From: Asterias rubens | Taxonomy: Eukaryota; Echinodermata; Asteroidea; Forcipulatida; Asteriidae | Direction: 5' to 3' | Assembly (NCBI RefSeq): GCF_902459465.1 | Contig: NC_047068.1 | Coordinates: forward strand, 4,340,001-4,404,000 | DNA length: 64,000 bases | Shown: piece by piece, positions 33,957-45,530 of the stretch | Layout of the letters: every line of letters starts with the position of its first letter | How positions within the stretch are numbered: the stretch's first letter is position 1 | Program-made: the position numbers and the translations under genes | Notes under the pieces: model-generated | The model's database searches: none | What the model was told of the DNA's origin: nothing | What the model saw: only the letters and a program-made list of their open reading frames with translations

Positions 33957-34930
33957 TGGTTGGCGATATTATCTGTGGATAATTGGAGAAAAGTGACAAC
34001 GGATGTCTTTAGAAATTCTTTTGTGGCATATGTCCGATCGATTTCAAACTTTTCAGTTATGTATCAGCATGGTTCATTACATAAAGTGCAGTTTAAAAAC
34101 TGCAAGCAACTGTTTTGTTAGCAAAATCAATTATGGAAGCTCGAAGCAGGAAGCTCCACATCAATGGTCAGGTCCCCGGGCTCACAAGAGGATACATGAT
34201 TTAGTACCGTCTACAACAATTCCTCCAAAAGCGAAGCACGAAGTCTTTATAAATGGTGTGGGTTCCGTGGCCCACTTAAGGGACCGGAACATGTTGATTA
34301 TAGATTCTATGTTGTGAAGAGGCCATTCCAGATCATTTAACAAGATAACTTCTTGATTATTGTTTTACTCTTGCGATCTCGTTGCGAATGTTTTTATTTA
34401 TTATTTATTTATGTAGGCCTAATTTTACATCTTTAGACACACATAATGATTACATGTTGGACAGGGGCTAGACAGGGGCTGGACTGGTGATACAGAAGAC
34501 GTACAAACCAGACCCCTGCCAACGATAAACATTATGATTTTATCTTTATAAAATAGAGATTGCACTCGAACACTAACGCAAAAAAAAAAAACTTGCGAAA
34601 CCAACACCCATAACACACCATACAAACAAGAGGCCGGGACAATCAATCAATACATCACAATTGGCCTAAAATATACACAGCTTCAATCACGGGTACACCT
34701 GTTTTCGTGTCCATTTTAGCAACAGTTTGGAAACCACTGAGTATCAGTTAATATCGCAATTTTATTTATTATATCAATTTAACAGTCGCTGTGTCGATGA
34801 CGAATTAAAGTGCTTTGTTTTCCGTTGATGGTTTAAATCGGTTTGTCCTTGAGTTTGTATTAAACAATGAAATTCAGCCAGTATTAGCCTTGTTGTGTGT
34901 AACTTGATATTTGAAATAAAAGCATGACCT
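33957..34930. other. 5' flank of the SNTX-GTPase gene; repeat fragment
   Basis: About 34010-34135 contains gatttcaaacttttcag and aactgttttgttagcaaaa, a fragment of the element at 12760-13145. No clear TATA box or other promoter motif was found, and no other gene is visible. Confidence 0.4.
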
Positions 34931-35150
34931 TTAATTGTCAAAGACCCTTCTTCACAGTTTGTGTATCTCAACGTATGCATAACATAACAAACCAACATTT
35001 TTGAGCTCAATCGGTCGTCGAAGTTGCGAGATTTAAATGAAAGAAAAAACATGCTTTATACTAACAACCTCTTCGCATTGATCGTAATCAAAAAAGGTTT
35101 TATGATTTTAATTATTTTGAGTAATTACCAACAGTGTCCACTGCCTTTAA
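34931..35150. mobile_element. TTAA-family MITE, 5'-truncated
   Basis: Starts within the family at aattgtcaaagaccc and runs to the intact right end AGTGTCCACTGCCTTTAA. Confidence 0.65.
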
Positions 35151-35154
35151 AGTC

Positions 35155-35516
35155 ATTATTCACTTTCGGAACAGAACAAAAAAGTTCACAGATTTACAAA
35201 TAACTTGCAGGGTTTACAGAAGGTAATGGTGAAAGACTTCTCTTGAAATATTATTTCATGAAATGCTTTACTTTTTGAGAAAACATTAAAACAATTATCA
35301 ACTCTCGATGTCGAGAGTTACGGATTTATTTTAAACACATGTCATGACACGGCGAAACGTGCGAAAGCAAGGGTGGGTTTTCCTGTTATTTTCTCCCGAC
35401 TCCGATGACCATTTGAGCCTCAATTTTCACAGGTTTGTTATTTTATATATAAGTTGTGATGCACGAAGTGTGGGCCTTGGACAATACTGTTTACCGAAAG
35501 TGTCCACTACCTTTAA
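35155..35516. mobile_element. Composite repeat ending in a TTAA-MITE right half
   Basis: 35290-35345 carries a short palindrome (aactctcgatgtcgagagtt) from one repeat type. 35400-35516 matches the right part of the TTAA family (caggtttgttatttta to gtgtccactacctttaa). Confidence 0.5.
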
Positions 35517-35624
35517 TGCATTCCCCATGTTGTATTCTAAATGTCTGGGTGCGATCGATGGCTACACGGCATTCGGTAGGTTGAATGGTTTCACCCCAAA
35601 TGAAGATATTGACAGAGGGGCGGG

Positions 35625-36094
35625 CATAGCTCAGTATTGGCAGAGCACCGGCACGTTCATCATCCGGAGGTCGCAAGTTCAAATCCAGCTCTAGTTAATT
35701 TTTCTTTGATCACAATCCAAAATTATCATGTACGCAGTTCCGTGGTTTATTATTTGATATACACGAAGTGGCTTATACCTAACATGCCCCCAATTATAGT
35801 ATCCGGCCCCCTCCTTTAATGACCCCCTGAAAAGTGGTGTTTTCAAAGTAAACTACCAGTGAGTATAAAATGTTACATTTTTTGTAAGCTGCGATAATTT
35901 CAATCGGTTAGCCGTGTTTTCCCCCATAAAACGTGAAAGTTTTTTTTCCTAGTCATGTTAGATTATAAAAAATAATACAGTTTAAAACAAAAGCGCTAAA
36001 AAGGGGTTTGTTCAAGAGAAATTCAAACGGAAACTATGCCTACAGCCCGAGAAAAAAAAATTGTGCTCCACTCTTTGCACCCCTACAAAATTAC
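35625..36094 (+). repeat. SINE-like segment with tRNA head, copy 1 (470 bp)
   Basis: An A-box-like TAGCTCAGTATTGG (35627-35640) and a B-box-like AGTTCAAATCC (35676-35686) are followed by CTCTAGTTAA and a ~390-bp body. Copy 2 (36807-37270) matches to within a few per cent, including the body, and both copies end at ...acaaaattac. The tRNA fold is imperfect in the anticodon arm, so this is unlikely to be a functional tRNA. Confidence 0.7.
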
Positions 36095-36685
36095 CCCAGT
36101 TTCGGCGCATAGCTTTTTATACAATAATTAATACTCACGCCTTGGAGACTCAGAAAGCCGGTTTAACACGGTCGTATAGGCTGGGGTTCATGATTATGAA
36201 AATGTCTCCAAAGTAATCATCGCCTTACAGTTAAAGATCAAGTTCAATGTTGCAGCCTTTCCTTAGTACGACTAGTTGAGAAAATAACGAGATATAAGCT
36301 CTCTACTTTGAAGGATGAAATCATTATTACGGATTATAATATTTCCACACTGGTCGACCCCACATCACATCATAGAACAGAAGCGCAAACACATTACACG
36401 TGATTAGGATTACACGTGACGGAAAATGCAGATCAATATTTCTCATCAGGGAAAATCCCAGACGGTTACAACTTCATTCTCACACTTGTCGACCCCACGT
36501 CAAATTGCTATAGAAGTGAAGCGTTAATCTGCACTGGGGAGAGGTGTGAATCATCTCCGAAAACTCTAGAAACAGTGTGCGATTTCGCAATATTTCGGCT
36601 TTTCGCATTTCTCACCCCCACCCCCCACACTTCATATGTTGCAACATAAAATAAAACACGTTGCGCAATTCCCTTTATAACAGAA
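36095..36685. other. Spacer between SINE-like copies
   Basis: No gene recognised. Two diverged copies of a 'cacact(g/t)gtcgacccca' block (about 36345 and 36480) indicate a small internal duplication. Confidence 0.4.
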
Positions 36686-36806
36686 GGGGCGGGAGGGAGG
36701 GGGCGGGAGGGAGGGGGCGGGCGGGAGGTGGGGGGGGGGGGGGGGGGGGGCGGGCGGGGGGGGGGGGGGGGGCGGGCGTTAGGCGGGAGGGGGGGGGGCG
36801 GGCGGT
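36686..36806 (+). repeat. Very G-rich tract
   Basis: About 120 bp built from GGGCGGGAGGGAGGG-type repeats and long uninterrupted G-runs. It has clear G-quadruplex potential on the plus strand and abuts the A box of SINE-like copy 2. Homopolymer lengths in an assembly may be unreliable here. Confidence 0.85.
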
Positions 36807-37270
36807 CATAGCTCAGTATTGGCAGAGCACCGGCACGTTCATCATCCGGAGGTCGCAAGTTCAAATCCAGCTCTAGTTAATTTTTCTTTGATCACAATCC
36901 ATAATTATCATGTACGCAGTTCCGTGGTTTATTATTTGATATACACGAAGTGGCTTATACCTAACATGCCCCCAATTATAGTATCCGGCCCCCTCCTTTA
37001 ATGACCCCCTGAAAAGTGGTGTTTTCAAAGTAAACTACCAGTGAGTTTAAAATGTTACATTTTTTGTAAGCTGCGATAATTTCAATCGGTTAGCCGTGTT
37101 TACCCCATAAAACGTGAACGTTTTTTTCCTAGTCATGTTAGATTATAAAAATATAGTTTAAAACAAAAGCGCTAAAAAGGGGTTTGTTCAAGAGAAATTC
37201 AAACGGGAACTATGCCTACAGCCCGAGAAAAAAAAATTGTGCTCCACTCTTTGCACCCCTACAAAATTAC
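36807..37270 (+). repeat. SINE-like segment with tRNA head, copy 2 (464 bp)
   Basis: Near-identical to 35625-36094 (A box 36809-36822, B box 36858-36868). Both sides are G-rich (36686-36806 and 37271-37326), as if the segment interrupts a G-rich satellite. Confidence 0.7.
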
Positions 37271-37326
37271 GGGGGTGCGGGGGCGGTTGGGAGGAAGGGG
37301 AGGGAGGGGCGGGCCGGGGGGGGGGA
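37271..37326 (+). repeat. Second G-rich tract
   Basis: gggggtgcgggggcggttgg followed by more G-runs. Together with the tract upstream it brackets SINE-like copy 2. Confidence 0.75.
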
Positions 37327-37339
37327 TTAGTGCAGAGGA

Positions 37340-38095
37340 ACATTCGTTTGGTTTTTAGCACAATGCATGCCATCTACTAATTATCTATCTATTGGTGTAG
37401 TATTCCTTTTGTAGTAGAGTATAGTTGAACTGTAAGGTGCAAAGTGCTCGATCAGGAACATCCTATATTTACAGTGAACAAAGTGCAAACTAAGCAGTAA
37501 GCAGTGCTAATACAGGTTTTCCCGGTCAATGTTAGCAAAACAAAACTTCAATTTCGTTGACAGGCATTCCAGGGTTGGCATTCACATCCCCGCATTTCCC
37601 CTTCTCTCTAACTATTGGATTTCTTCATGCATTGTCGATTTCACGCACACACCCTTATCTTATATACCGCCCTCTACTGACAACTTAAAAATTACTGTAT
37701 AATTCAACTCAAGTACAACTTGGACCGAACATGACACAAAGAGTTCAAGTAGTGCCTCTTTCCTTTGAGTCTCAATCTAATGAACCCGTAACACACACAA
37801 TTTATTTTCTATCATGATTCAGATTTGCTTTAGTGAGTTATTCTATTTCATTTGAAGGGTTTGGTACTCGTGACGAGTGCAGCAGCTGTGATTACTCATA
37901 AGTGCAATACATTTTGAGAAACGAAAAGTACGGTTAGCATTCGTTTGGTTTAGCATAATGCAAAAAAAAAAATACTTCAATTTTGTTACCAGGCATTCCT
38001 GCCTTAATATCCCCGCATTTCCCCTTATGAGTCCCCTCTAACCACAGGGTTTCCTTTGAGTCTCAATCTAATGAACCAATAACACACATTTCTTT
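37340..38095. repeat. Diverged tandem duplication
   Basis: aacattcgtttggtttttag, aggcattcc, atccccgcatttcccctt and gagtctcaatctaatgaacc occur at about 37340-37800 and again, closer together, at about 37935-38092. Confidence 0.6.
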
Positions 38096-38240
38096 TCTTT
38101 TTGGCAATGACTCGTGGAGTAGGCCTAACAGCAGCTGTGATTAGTACATGTACAATGTATTTTGAGAAACATTTCACTTGGAGTAACGGCTTTTATAGGA
38201 AAGGATATTTACTTTTATCCCCAAAATTGAAGTACAATAA

Positions 38241-38264
38241 GAGGCGTCACCGCGGTAACGCTTC
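38241..38264. repeat. Palindromic repeat core, copy 3
   Basis: GAGGCGTCACCGCGGTAACG followed by CTTC is an imperfect version of the palindrome at 18742-18765. It shares the upstream block gagaaacatttcactt. Confidence 0.6.
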
Positions 38265-38990
38265 TCAGGGAATGTTATTCTGTGTGAACATTTGCCCCGA
38301 CTGTTAAATGTTGATTAGACTTGATTTTCAGTCACATTCTCGTGTGAGAGGTCCCTAAAGCATCAAACAACACGTAGCATACAGTGCGCGCTCGCCGTCA
38401 AAATGTGGCCCGAGGATGAAGTTTGTCGATTCAACTGTTATGTTAGTGTACGCGCAGACTTGACCTATTTATAGAATATGATGTCATTGTTTCACGTGAG
38501 AGATATCGTTGTACGATAACTCTGTTGTTTTGCTTGTTTTAATCACGTGAATAGAACCCGAGTATTTGACGCAACATTATACCTTGTCTGTACATTATTT
38601 TAATGCCTATAATGTTATTGCCAATATTGACGAGGACGTATACGACCACAACAACATTGACCTCAGCAATGACACACTTAAGCAAAACTTCCATGTTCTT
38701 GTAGTAGGAGAGACCAAAGAGGTTTTTGAATGAACACAACGCATTATCATAGGATGAGAACTATGTCTGCATTACAAAATATAATAGTAAAGCTGATGTT
38801 TTTTTATGAAAAGTTTAGCAGCTGCTCAAAATGTGGATATATTTTGGTCTTATTATCAAAAATGAACGGAGTGAGAGGAACCCAGGTAAGAAACCAAAGA
38901 TGTACTCTATTTGTGACCCCTTCAATATAGAACAAAAATAATGTGTCATGATATGATTTTGAGAAAAGTCATACTTGTTTTTTGTTTACC
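38265..38990. other. Intergenic, nothing firm
   Basis: A good plus-strand donor (ggaacccag|gtaagaaa, about 38885) follows a short open frame, but no partner exon was identified. Confidence 0.3.
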
Positions 38991-39140
38991 TTTGGTTGAT
39001 GTCACAAAGCAATAACATTCATTGCAAGCAAGACAACATTTGTTAGTACATGTATTTCCATAGTGATTTGTATTGTGAAATTACGATTAGCATAGCAACT
39101 ATGACTGATTTGCAGTAAGCTCTTTGTGAAATTGACCCCT
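38991..39140. mobile_element. Small TIR element, inverted relative of 29371-29519
   Basis: gatgtcacaaagcaataac at the left and ctctttgtgaaattgacccc at the right, with catagcaactatgactgatt inside. This is the reverse complement of the 29.4-kb element. Confidence 0.6.
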
Positions 39141-39703
39141 GAACTGTTTGTTCATCTTGCATTTATATTATTATTTTCAACCAAATCGAGTATTTAAAGC
39201 AATGAAATAATGCATTTTTCAGATTTTAATTTTAGACCAATATGTGAATTCAAATTTGATTATGTATGCCACATTAATTGGGTTGTTAATTTAATGTAAA
39301 ACTAAAAATCATACTAATTATGTACATCATTGTGATTGTTTGTAAAAGCTACTTGAAATAAATAACTCCAGAATTCCTTCCGAATTACCGCAACATGGAC
39401 AGCATTAATACTTGAATAACTCAATGTTTTTTTTTTTTAAATATTATAAATCTGGTAACCATTTTTGAGATTATCTGGCAAGTAAGAAAGTTTTACACCA
39501 AAGTGATGATATTCAAAGTTCATGAACGTGTTGTGCATACAGTAGGAACAAAATATTGACAATTTAACATGAGCATGAAATGTTTAAAAAGATTGCAGGA
39601 GTTCTTTTGATGTGAAAAAACAACAACATTATTTTGTTATTATTTAAGATTTATGATTTAGAATAAACAGCTAAAAAGAACATAAAATCTGTCTGTTACT
39701 TAC

Positions 39704-39757
39704 CCTTTTATATATTTGCGTTTTTGGACTTTCTTTCATGAACCAGAAGTTCAGAAC
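39704..39757 (-). CDS. Candidate minus-strand exon, unit 1
   Basis: Strong signals: attttcag|GTTCTG and AAAGG|gtaagt, 54 nt. The open frame reads VLNFWFMKESPKTQIYKR. The unit 2 counterpart (49687-49742, 56 nt, donor weakened to gtgaag) reads similarly, with WFMK, S and K conserved, but the two lengths differ by 2 nt. At least one copy would therefore be out of frame with its neighbours. Function unknown. Confidence 0.25.
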
Positions 39758-40472
39758 CTGAAAATGAAAAGATTAAAACATTAGATTCTGAAAAGATATT
39801 GTTGGAATACATGTGTGAAAATAAAAGCATGACTTTAATATCAACAGAACTGACCAAGTTTTTTTATTTTGTAAAAAAGTTTGTATAATTTGTTTGTATA
39901 AAATAATTCAGTGTCTCAATGAGGATTTTTGTTTCTTTGAAACGAAATTGTGGCTTGAATAAAAAAATTGGCGGCCTCCTCCATTTCCCCATACAGCCGT
40001 CCTTCCTCACCATTGTCTAAAATGTGTTTTGGAACAAAACCTCTAAAGATCATTGGTCAGTTCTGAAAATATTGAAGACATGTATTTTTTTTCTTTTGTG
40101 ACTGGAGAGGGTATAATGAATTCTTTCAAACACCTTAGGCCTACAATATTAATTAAGCCTAAACATTAAAAACCACTATCTAAAAAGAATCTATCTAAAA
40201 AGAATCCGTGTTTTCGATGTCTTTCTAACACCTTACAGATTTTACGATTAATTAAGCCTAATATAAAAATCCGCTATCTAAAAAAGAACCTATCTAAGTA
40301 GAATGATTGTTTTCCATCTCTTTTAAACAATGCTTTAAACAACAAACAACAATAATACAATTATTTACGCCAACATTAAAGAACACTATCTAAAAAGAAT
40401 CGTCTGCCTTACAGATATAATGGGGAACTTTGTATTAATAGGTAATTCTAAAAAGGAAAACAATCTAATTAC

Positions 40473-40538
40473 CTTTGAGTGTAATGGTGATTCTTCATCA
40501 TATCCTCAGCATCTTGGTGGTAGATAATGGAGGTAGAA
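40473..40538 (-). CDS. Candidate coding exon, unit 1 (66 nt)
   Basis: The acceptor is acaaaacag|TTC and the donor is CTCAAAG|gtaatt. The open frame includes IYHQDAEDMMKNHHYTQ. The unit 2 copy (51183-51251) is 69 nt; the 3-nt length difference keeps the frame and the splice sites remain, as expected of coding sequence. Protein family unknown. Confidence 0.35.
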
Positions 40539-41150
40539 CTGTTTTGTTTGTTTTTGTTTCAAATATTTTGTTGATTTTATTTCAAAATCAAACACCGTCA
40601 ATTTAGTTTGGATTTGAAAATCTCTTCAATTAAAATAATAGACAAAATTGACAAAAATAATTCACAAAATTGACAAAAATAACAGACAAAATCGACAAAT
40701 CAAAGAGCTTCATGGACACCAATCTCCTTGGCCCTCACCAAAACATTACAAAAGTTTATTGTGTCTATAGAGGGCGCTTCACAATCTGAGTGGATAGTCA
40801 ATACTGAATGTAAACCACATACAGCAAGTGTAGGGAGGTAGAAATGATTATAGGGGAAAACCTATTTCTTCAAATACAAAATATTCACCAATTGTATGAC
40901 AGTGTAATTGTTATCAATGCAAGAAAAACACGAACCTTGCTTTATCCAAGGTTAAAGAGGAGAAAAAACGACTGTTATATGCAGTAACACTGCTTAATGC
41001 GTTTAAATCCTCCTTTTTTTTCCTTCAAGAAAATATTCCCCAAGTGTATTACAGTGTAATTATTACCAATGCATGTAAACCACATACACCAAGAAAAACC
41101 TGAATCTTGCCTATCACAGGAAGGTAGAAATGGTTACAGGATAACAATCA

Positions 41151-41317
41151 ACTGTTTTATGCAGTTACACTGCTTTATGCAGTTACACTGCTTTATGCAG
41201 TTACACTGCTTTATGCAGTTACACTGCTTTATGCAGTAACACTCTGCTTTATGCAGTTACACTGCTTTATGCAGTAACACTCTGCTTTATGCAATTGACA
41301 CTGCTTTATGCAGTTTG
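41151..41317. repeat. 18-bp tandem repeat with hairpin units, unit 1
   Basis: About eight copies of actgctttatgcagttac. Each unit contains ACTGC-tttat-GCAGT, a 5-bp stem with a 5-nt loop. The plus-strand frame gives an HCFMQL hexapeptide repeat, which I regard as incidental. Confidence 0.9.
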
Positions 41318-41523
41318 CCATCTGCTTCTTTTCTTAAATTATAACATAATTATAACAGTGTCATGATAATCAAGTTATAAAACCACGAAGAAAGTTTACT
41401 TATCTTAACAAGATTTGAATATGTTCCTCCTGTTGTCATTTAAAAATGATAAATCCATCCAATGCACATTTAAAATCTTGATTTTGAACAATAGTTTGAG
41501 AGTATTCATGTCCTTTTGAAGGA

Positions 41524-41740
41524 TCAGCTGTCTATCATTTCCATGGCTAAAGAGAGAAGATTCCTTTCACATTCCAGTGAATTGAGACTGTGCTGAGACT
41601 GTATTTCCAAAACAGTTCTTGGCTGGCAATAAGGTTGCAGGCTCACGTAGTTTAGAGTTGATAAGCAGTCCTTACTGTTTCTTGATGAGTTATACAAGAG
41701 CTTTGATGGGCAATCTTGTTTCACGGAGTTCTCTTGTTTT
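41524..41740 (-). CDS. Candidate terminal exon, Cys-containing ORF, unit 1 (217 nt)
   Basis: The acceptor is ttcatctgttcag|AAAAC (exon starts 41740) and the stop is TGA at 41524-41526. It encodes about 71 residues with four Cys, including QDCPSKLLY, KDCLSTLNY, YCQPRTVLEI and LECERN. The unit 2 copy is the same length with no indels in 217 nt. Of the few codons that differ, all but one change the amino acid. CQPRTVLEI resembles the first strand of PDGF/VEGF domains, but the rest of that cystine knot is absent. Upstream exons were not assembled and the family is unknown. Confidence 0.4.
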
Positions 41741-42324
41741 CTGAACAGATGAACATTTGTTTAAATATCATAGTGTTTGATGGTCGAATGTAATTTTGCT
41801 GTGTTAATTTGTTGTTTTGTGGATGTATTTTTTTGTACTGTATTCAATTTCTTTAACTTAATTAATTTCATTAAATTAATTGTTAATCTCTATTTCACCT
41901 CTTCATACTCATTCACTGTACTTTCTCAGCCTAAACACTCATTGCTACTCATCCACCATTTGTTTTTGTAAGTTGTTAAGAACTTTAGAAATTGGACAAG
42001 TAAAATAGTTTAGGTTCAATAGAGATGGTGGTGCTGTTGGCTAAAGAGAAGCCAGTTCCACATACAGCGATTCGCTGAAGGAAGGGACGAAGGACTGGTT
42101 AAAAATTGATCAAGATGACCACATGGGGAAGAAAATGTGCAGAATGACCCATCAGTTGAAGCTAAGAATGTGAGATAGATGGATGACCCACCATTTAAAA
42201 GAGAACAAAGTGATTGGGGGGGGGTGCCACCCAGGGAAAAGAAATAGTTTTGACCCTCTCATACATTTTATAAGAAACCCAGCACACTATTTCCATCACT
42301 TCATTCCTCTCCAATTCTTAAAAA

Positions 42325-43000
42325 TTAGTTACAACTATACTTAATTAATTTGTTTAATAACATGTAATTATTGTATTTTAAATAATGTTTAAGTGTTTTG
42401 TTGTGTTTGACTGAGTGTCCATTGTTTGTGAATGTTGCATTGTGTGGTTTTGTATCAGTCATTGTTCTCTCCTTAAAGTTTATTGTTTCTTGCTCTTGGC
42501 ACAAGTCAGTGAGAATGTTTATCCTGACTTCTTTGTTCATTTTATTGTCAATCCACAGAACATTTTCCATTGTAATTGTGTCATGTGCTGGCACAACAGT
42601 ACACTTGATGAACTTGACGATACTTTTTCCTCTTATGTGATTCAGTTTTTCATGAAGCAGTTGAGTGCATGTGATGACTTTCAATGCTGACCCTTCTTTT
42701 TCCATAGACATTTCCAAAGACACTTCCATAGACATTTCCAGAGACACATTTTTTCCATAGACACATTTCTTTTGCTGGCACATACATGTATGTTGATAAA
42801 CTTGATGATTGTTTGTCGAGGGTGACTTGTTAATATACTGTCTTGGAGGTGTTCAGTTCACGTTGATTTTCCACAATATTGATCCTGACTTTTCACTAAC
42901 CATGTCAGTGGCTGGCACAAATCTTGACAACTTGAGGCTTTGCATCCTTAACATGTCATTGTATAATGTATTTTAAAGTTGTGTTTCCCCTGGAAAGCAT
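42325..43000 (-). pseudogene. ORF block copy A (of four)
   Basis: A 152-codon minus-strand ORF (42783-42325) contains KFIKCTVVPAHDTITMENV and NILTDLCQEQETINFKE. Copies: C (45990-46450), B (52800-53400) and D (59750-60180). Between A and B the frame survives a 24-nt (8-codon) deletion, but other indels break it (a 13-nt difference upstream), and the ATGCTTTCCAGG start region is frameshifted in A. I read it as a decaying or non-coding family with coding ancestry. The embedded 'tccatagaca' microsatellite creates MSMEMSMEK-like strings. Confidence 0.3.
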
Positions 43001-45140
43001 CTTGCCTTGAAATAAACTTAAAGATTGTCTCTTTCATGTCCACTACCAAAATATTAAATTAGTAACAGATTTACATACATCCATATACATTCATTTATAA
43101 AAAAAATGATTATAAGTACTGGTATTTTTGTTCAAAAGGCAAAAAATCAATCGAAAGACTACTACTCATTTAATTATGAATGCACAATATAACATTGTTT
43201 TTAGAGTCACAAATCATCAGACATTGTTCTTGGGCATAATTATGGAGAACTTCAATTTTATAGTTGTTTCAAACAAGTCACATGTTCCAAATGAATATTG
43301 GCAAAATCGCGTCACTCCATGTTCGTGTGCAGCGTATTAACAAAATTCTGGGTTCTTGAATTTCAAATTCCTGAGAAAACATCTTTCAGTTTTTCAATTT
43401 TTTTTGGCATCGCTCATTTTAAGACATTGTCAAATGAAGAATTTGCCAAGAATGTCCAAAGCGAAGAAGTCTCAGTCCCTAAAAAATGGTGCTTTGAATG
43501 GTCTGTTTATTTGTACATGTATGACTGCGGTGTTTTTGTTCAAGTTGTTTATGTTTCATGATTGTCACAAGATGATTTTTTTTTAACCTACATTTATTTT
43601 ACAAATAACTAGTTTTTAAAAGTCCTAAGTCCTAATCTATCACTTTCATTCATCAATGCATCAATCTGTTTAAACTTTCCCTCACATCCTTTCAAAATTT
43701 CTCACAGTGTTTTTTTACTCCAAGTGAGGATACTTGTATTTGGCAATTACCAAAGGTTAATGCCTTTAAGGGGATGGCACAAAAAAGGGATAGTATGTTA
43801 AATGACAATCGTACCTTTAACACAGAAAATGAAGAATTCTTCAAAATAAGCCAAAGGAAAGAAAGAAAAAGGAAACTAGCACCAAGTTACTTTTTCGACT
43901 ATAACCAAGTTACTATCACCATGGTCACAAATGGATGATCAAGGTTAAACCAACATTACATCAGTTGGAGAAGTTGGAGTATCAGCCAATTCTGAGAATT
44001 AAGAAGTTCTCATTTCAGCCACAGATGACAGAAGGGCTGAGATTGCATATGAAAATTGCTCATTGAATTTCAACCACTATGTTATGTTACTCATCACATT
44101 ATGATCAATTCGACATAAGAATGCAACAAAAATCATACTACTAAAAAAGTATGTTGACTTACTCAACCATCCTCCATTAAAAGTTTGAATAACATAATAT
44201 CTAAATCTACCAACAATGAGGATAATAAAACCTCAGGGAGCCAAAGAAAACCAATAAAGACAGAATTACAATGCCACCACAACGTAGATGAACAAACATG
44301 GCCTCAAATTTAAGATATTCAAGGAGGCATAGGCCTTTAATAAAGATTGGTCCATGGGCCTTAAAGGATGGGTCTATATGGGCCTTAATGTTGAAGATGG
44401 GTCCGTAGGCCTTAAAAGATGGTTCCATAGGTCTTAGGCCTAAAGACGAGTCTGTTGGCCTTAAAAGATGGATCCATAGGTCTTGATACATAGTAAAGAT
44501 GGGTCACTAGGCCTCCAAAGATGGGTCCATACAAGGCCTAACACATAGTTAAGATGGGTCCATAGGCCTTAAAAGATGGGTAAATAGGTATCAATACATA
44601 GTAAAGATGGGTCACCAGGCCTTAAAAGATGGAGCCATATAAGGCCTTACACATAGTTAAGATGGGTTATTAGGTCTTAACACATAGAAAAGATGGGTCC
44701 ATATGCCTTAACAGATGGGTCAATAGGTCTCAATACATAGATGGGTCCATATTAGGCCTTAATACAAGTAAAGATGGGTTCATAGGCCTTAAAAATGGGT
44801 CCATAGACCTTACATACGGTAGTAAAGATGGGTCCATATAGGTTTAATAGTAATGGGTCCATATATCACCTCAAACAAGTAAAATGGGTCCATATAGGCA
44901 TTAATACAAGTAACGATGTATCCATAGGGGCATATACCTACAGATGGGTACATATGCCTTGAAAGATGGGTCCATATTATAGACCTTAATACTTATGTAA
45001 AGAATATGGGCCCATATGCCTTAAAAATGGGTTCATAGACCTTCAATACAAGTAAAGGCGGGTATACATGTATAGGCCTTTAATACGGTAGTTAAGAGGG
45101 GTCCATAGGCCTCTAATACAAGTAAAGATGGGTCCATATT

Positions 45141-45190
45141 GGCCTTTAATAAATATTGGAAAGATATCTTTTCAATGTTTATTAAGGGCT
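45141..45190. repeat. Near-palindromic module within minisatellite
   Basis: GGCCTTTAATAAATATTGGA... folds on ...TTCAATGTTTATTAAGGGC around the centre AAGATATCTT. Copies at 45421-45470 (best), 58702-58752 and 59024-59074 (most diverged). Confidence 0.8.
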
Positions 45191-45420
45191 ATATGGATGC
45201 CATATAAAGTTGGGTCCATAGGCCTTAAAAGATATTTAGGTCAATATAGGCCTTTAAACAAGTAACGATGGGTCCTTAGGCCTTTATACAGAAGGGTACT
45301 AGTTTGCCTTGAAGGATAGGCCCATATTTTATAGACCTAAATACAAGTAAAGATATGGGCCCATATGCCTTAAAAATGGGTTCATAGGCCTTTTATACAT
45401 AGAAAAGATGTGCTTATATT

Positions 45421-45470
45421 GGCCTTTAATAAATATTGAAAAGATATCTTTTCAATGTTTATTAAAGGGC
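45421..45470. repeat. Near-palindromic module, best copy
   Basis: The two 25-bp arms meet at GAT|ATC and differ at only about two positions, so there is effectively no loop. Confidence 0.85.
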
Positions 45471-45530
45471 TAGAAATGGATGCTATATAACGTTGGGTCC
45501 ACATAGGCCCTCATTTATTCATTATAGCCG

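Larger units (their letters stand above)
44320..45500. repeat. 'gggtccataggccttaa' minisatellite, unit 1
   Basis: Loose repeats of 22-33 bp built from (a)ggcctta, (a)tacatagtaaa and gatgggtccata modules. Two near-palindromic 50-bp modules lie at 45141-45190 and 45421-45470. Confidence 0.9.

Noticed and set aside
35617-35700. Functional tRNA gene
   Set aside because: The A and B boxes are good, but the anticodon and T arms do not fold properly, and the same head and tail occur in a ~470-bp repeated body.
36661-36876. Gly/Arg-rich plus-strand ORF over the G tract
   Set aside because: Produced by GGN codons of the poly-G repeat running into the SINE-like segment; no coding support.
41151-41320. 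CRISPR-like array
   Set aside because: The 18-bp units are contiguous without unique spacers, and the genome is eukaryotic.
41524-41740. PDGF/VEGF growth-factor exon because of CQPRTVLEI
   Set aside because: Only the first strand resembles the family. The spacing to the next Cys is too short and no C-x-G-x-C core was found nearby.
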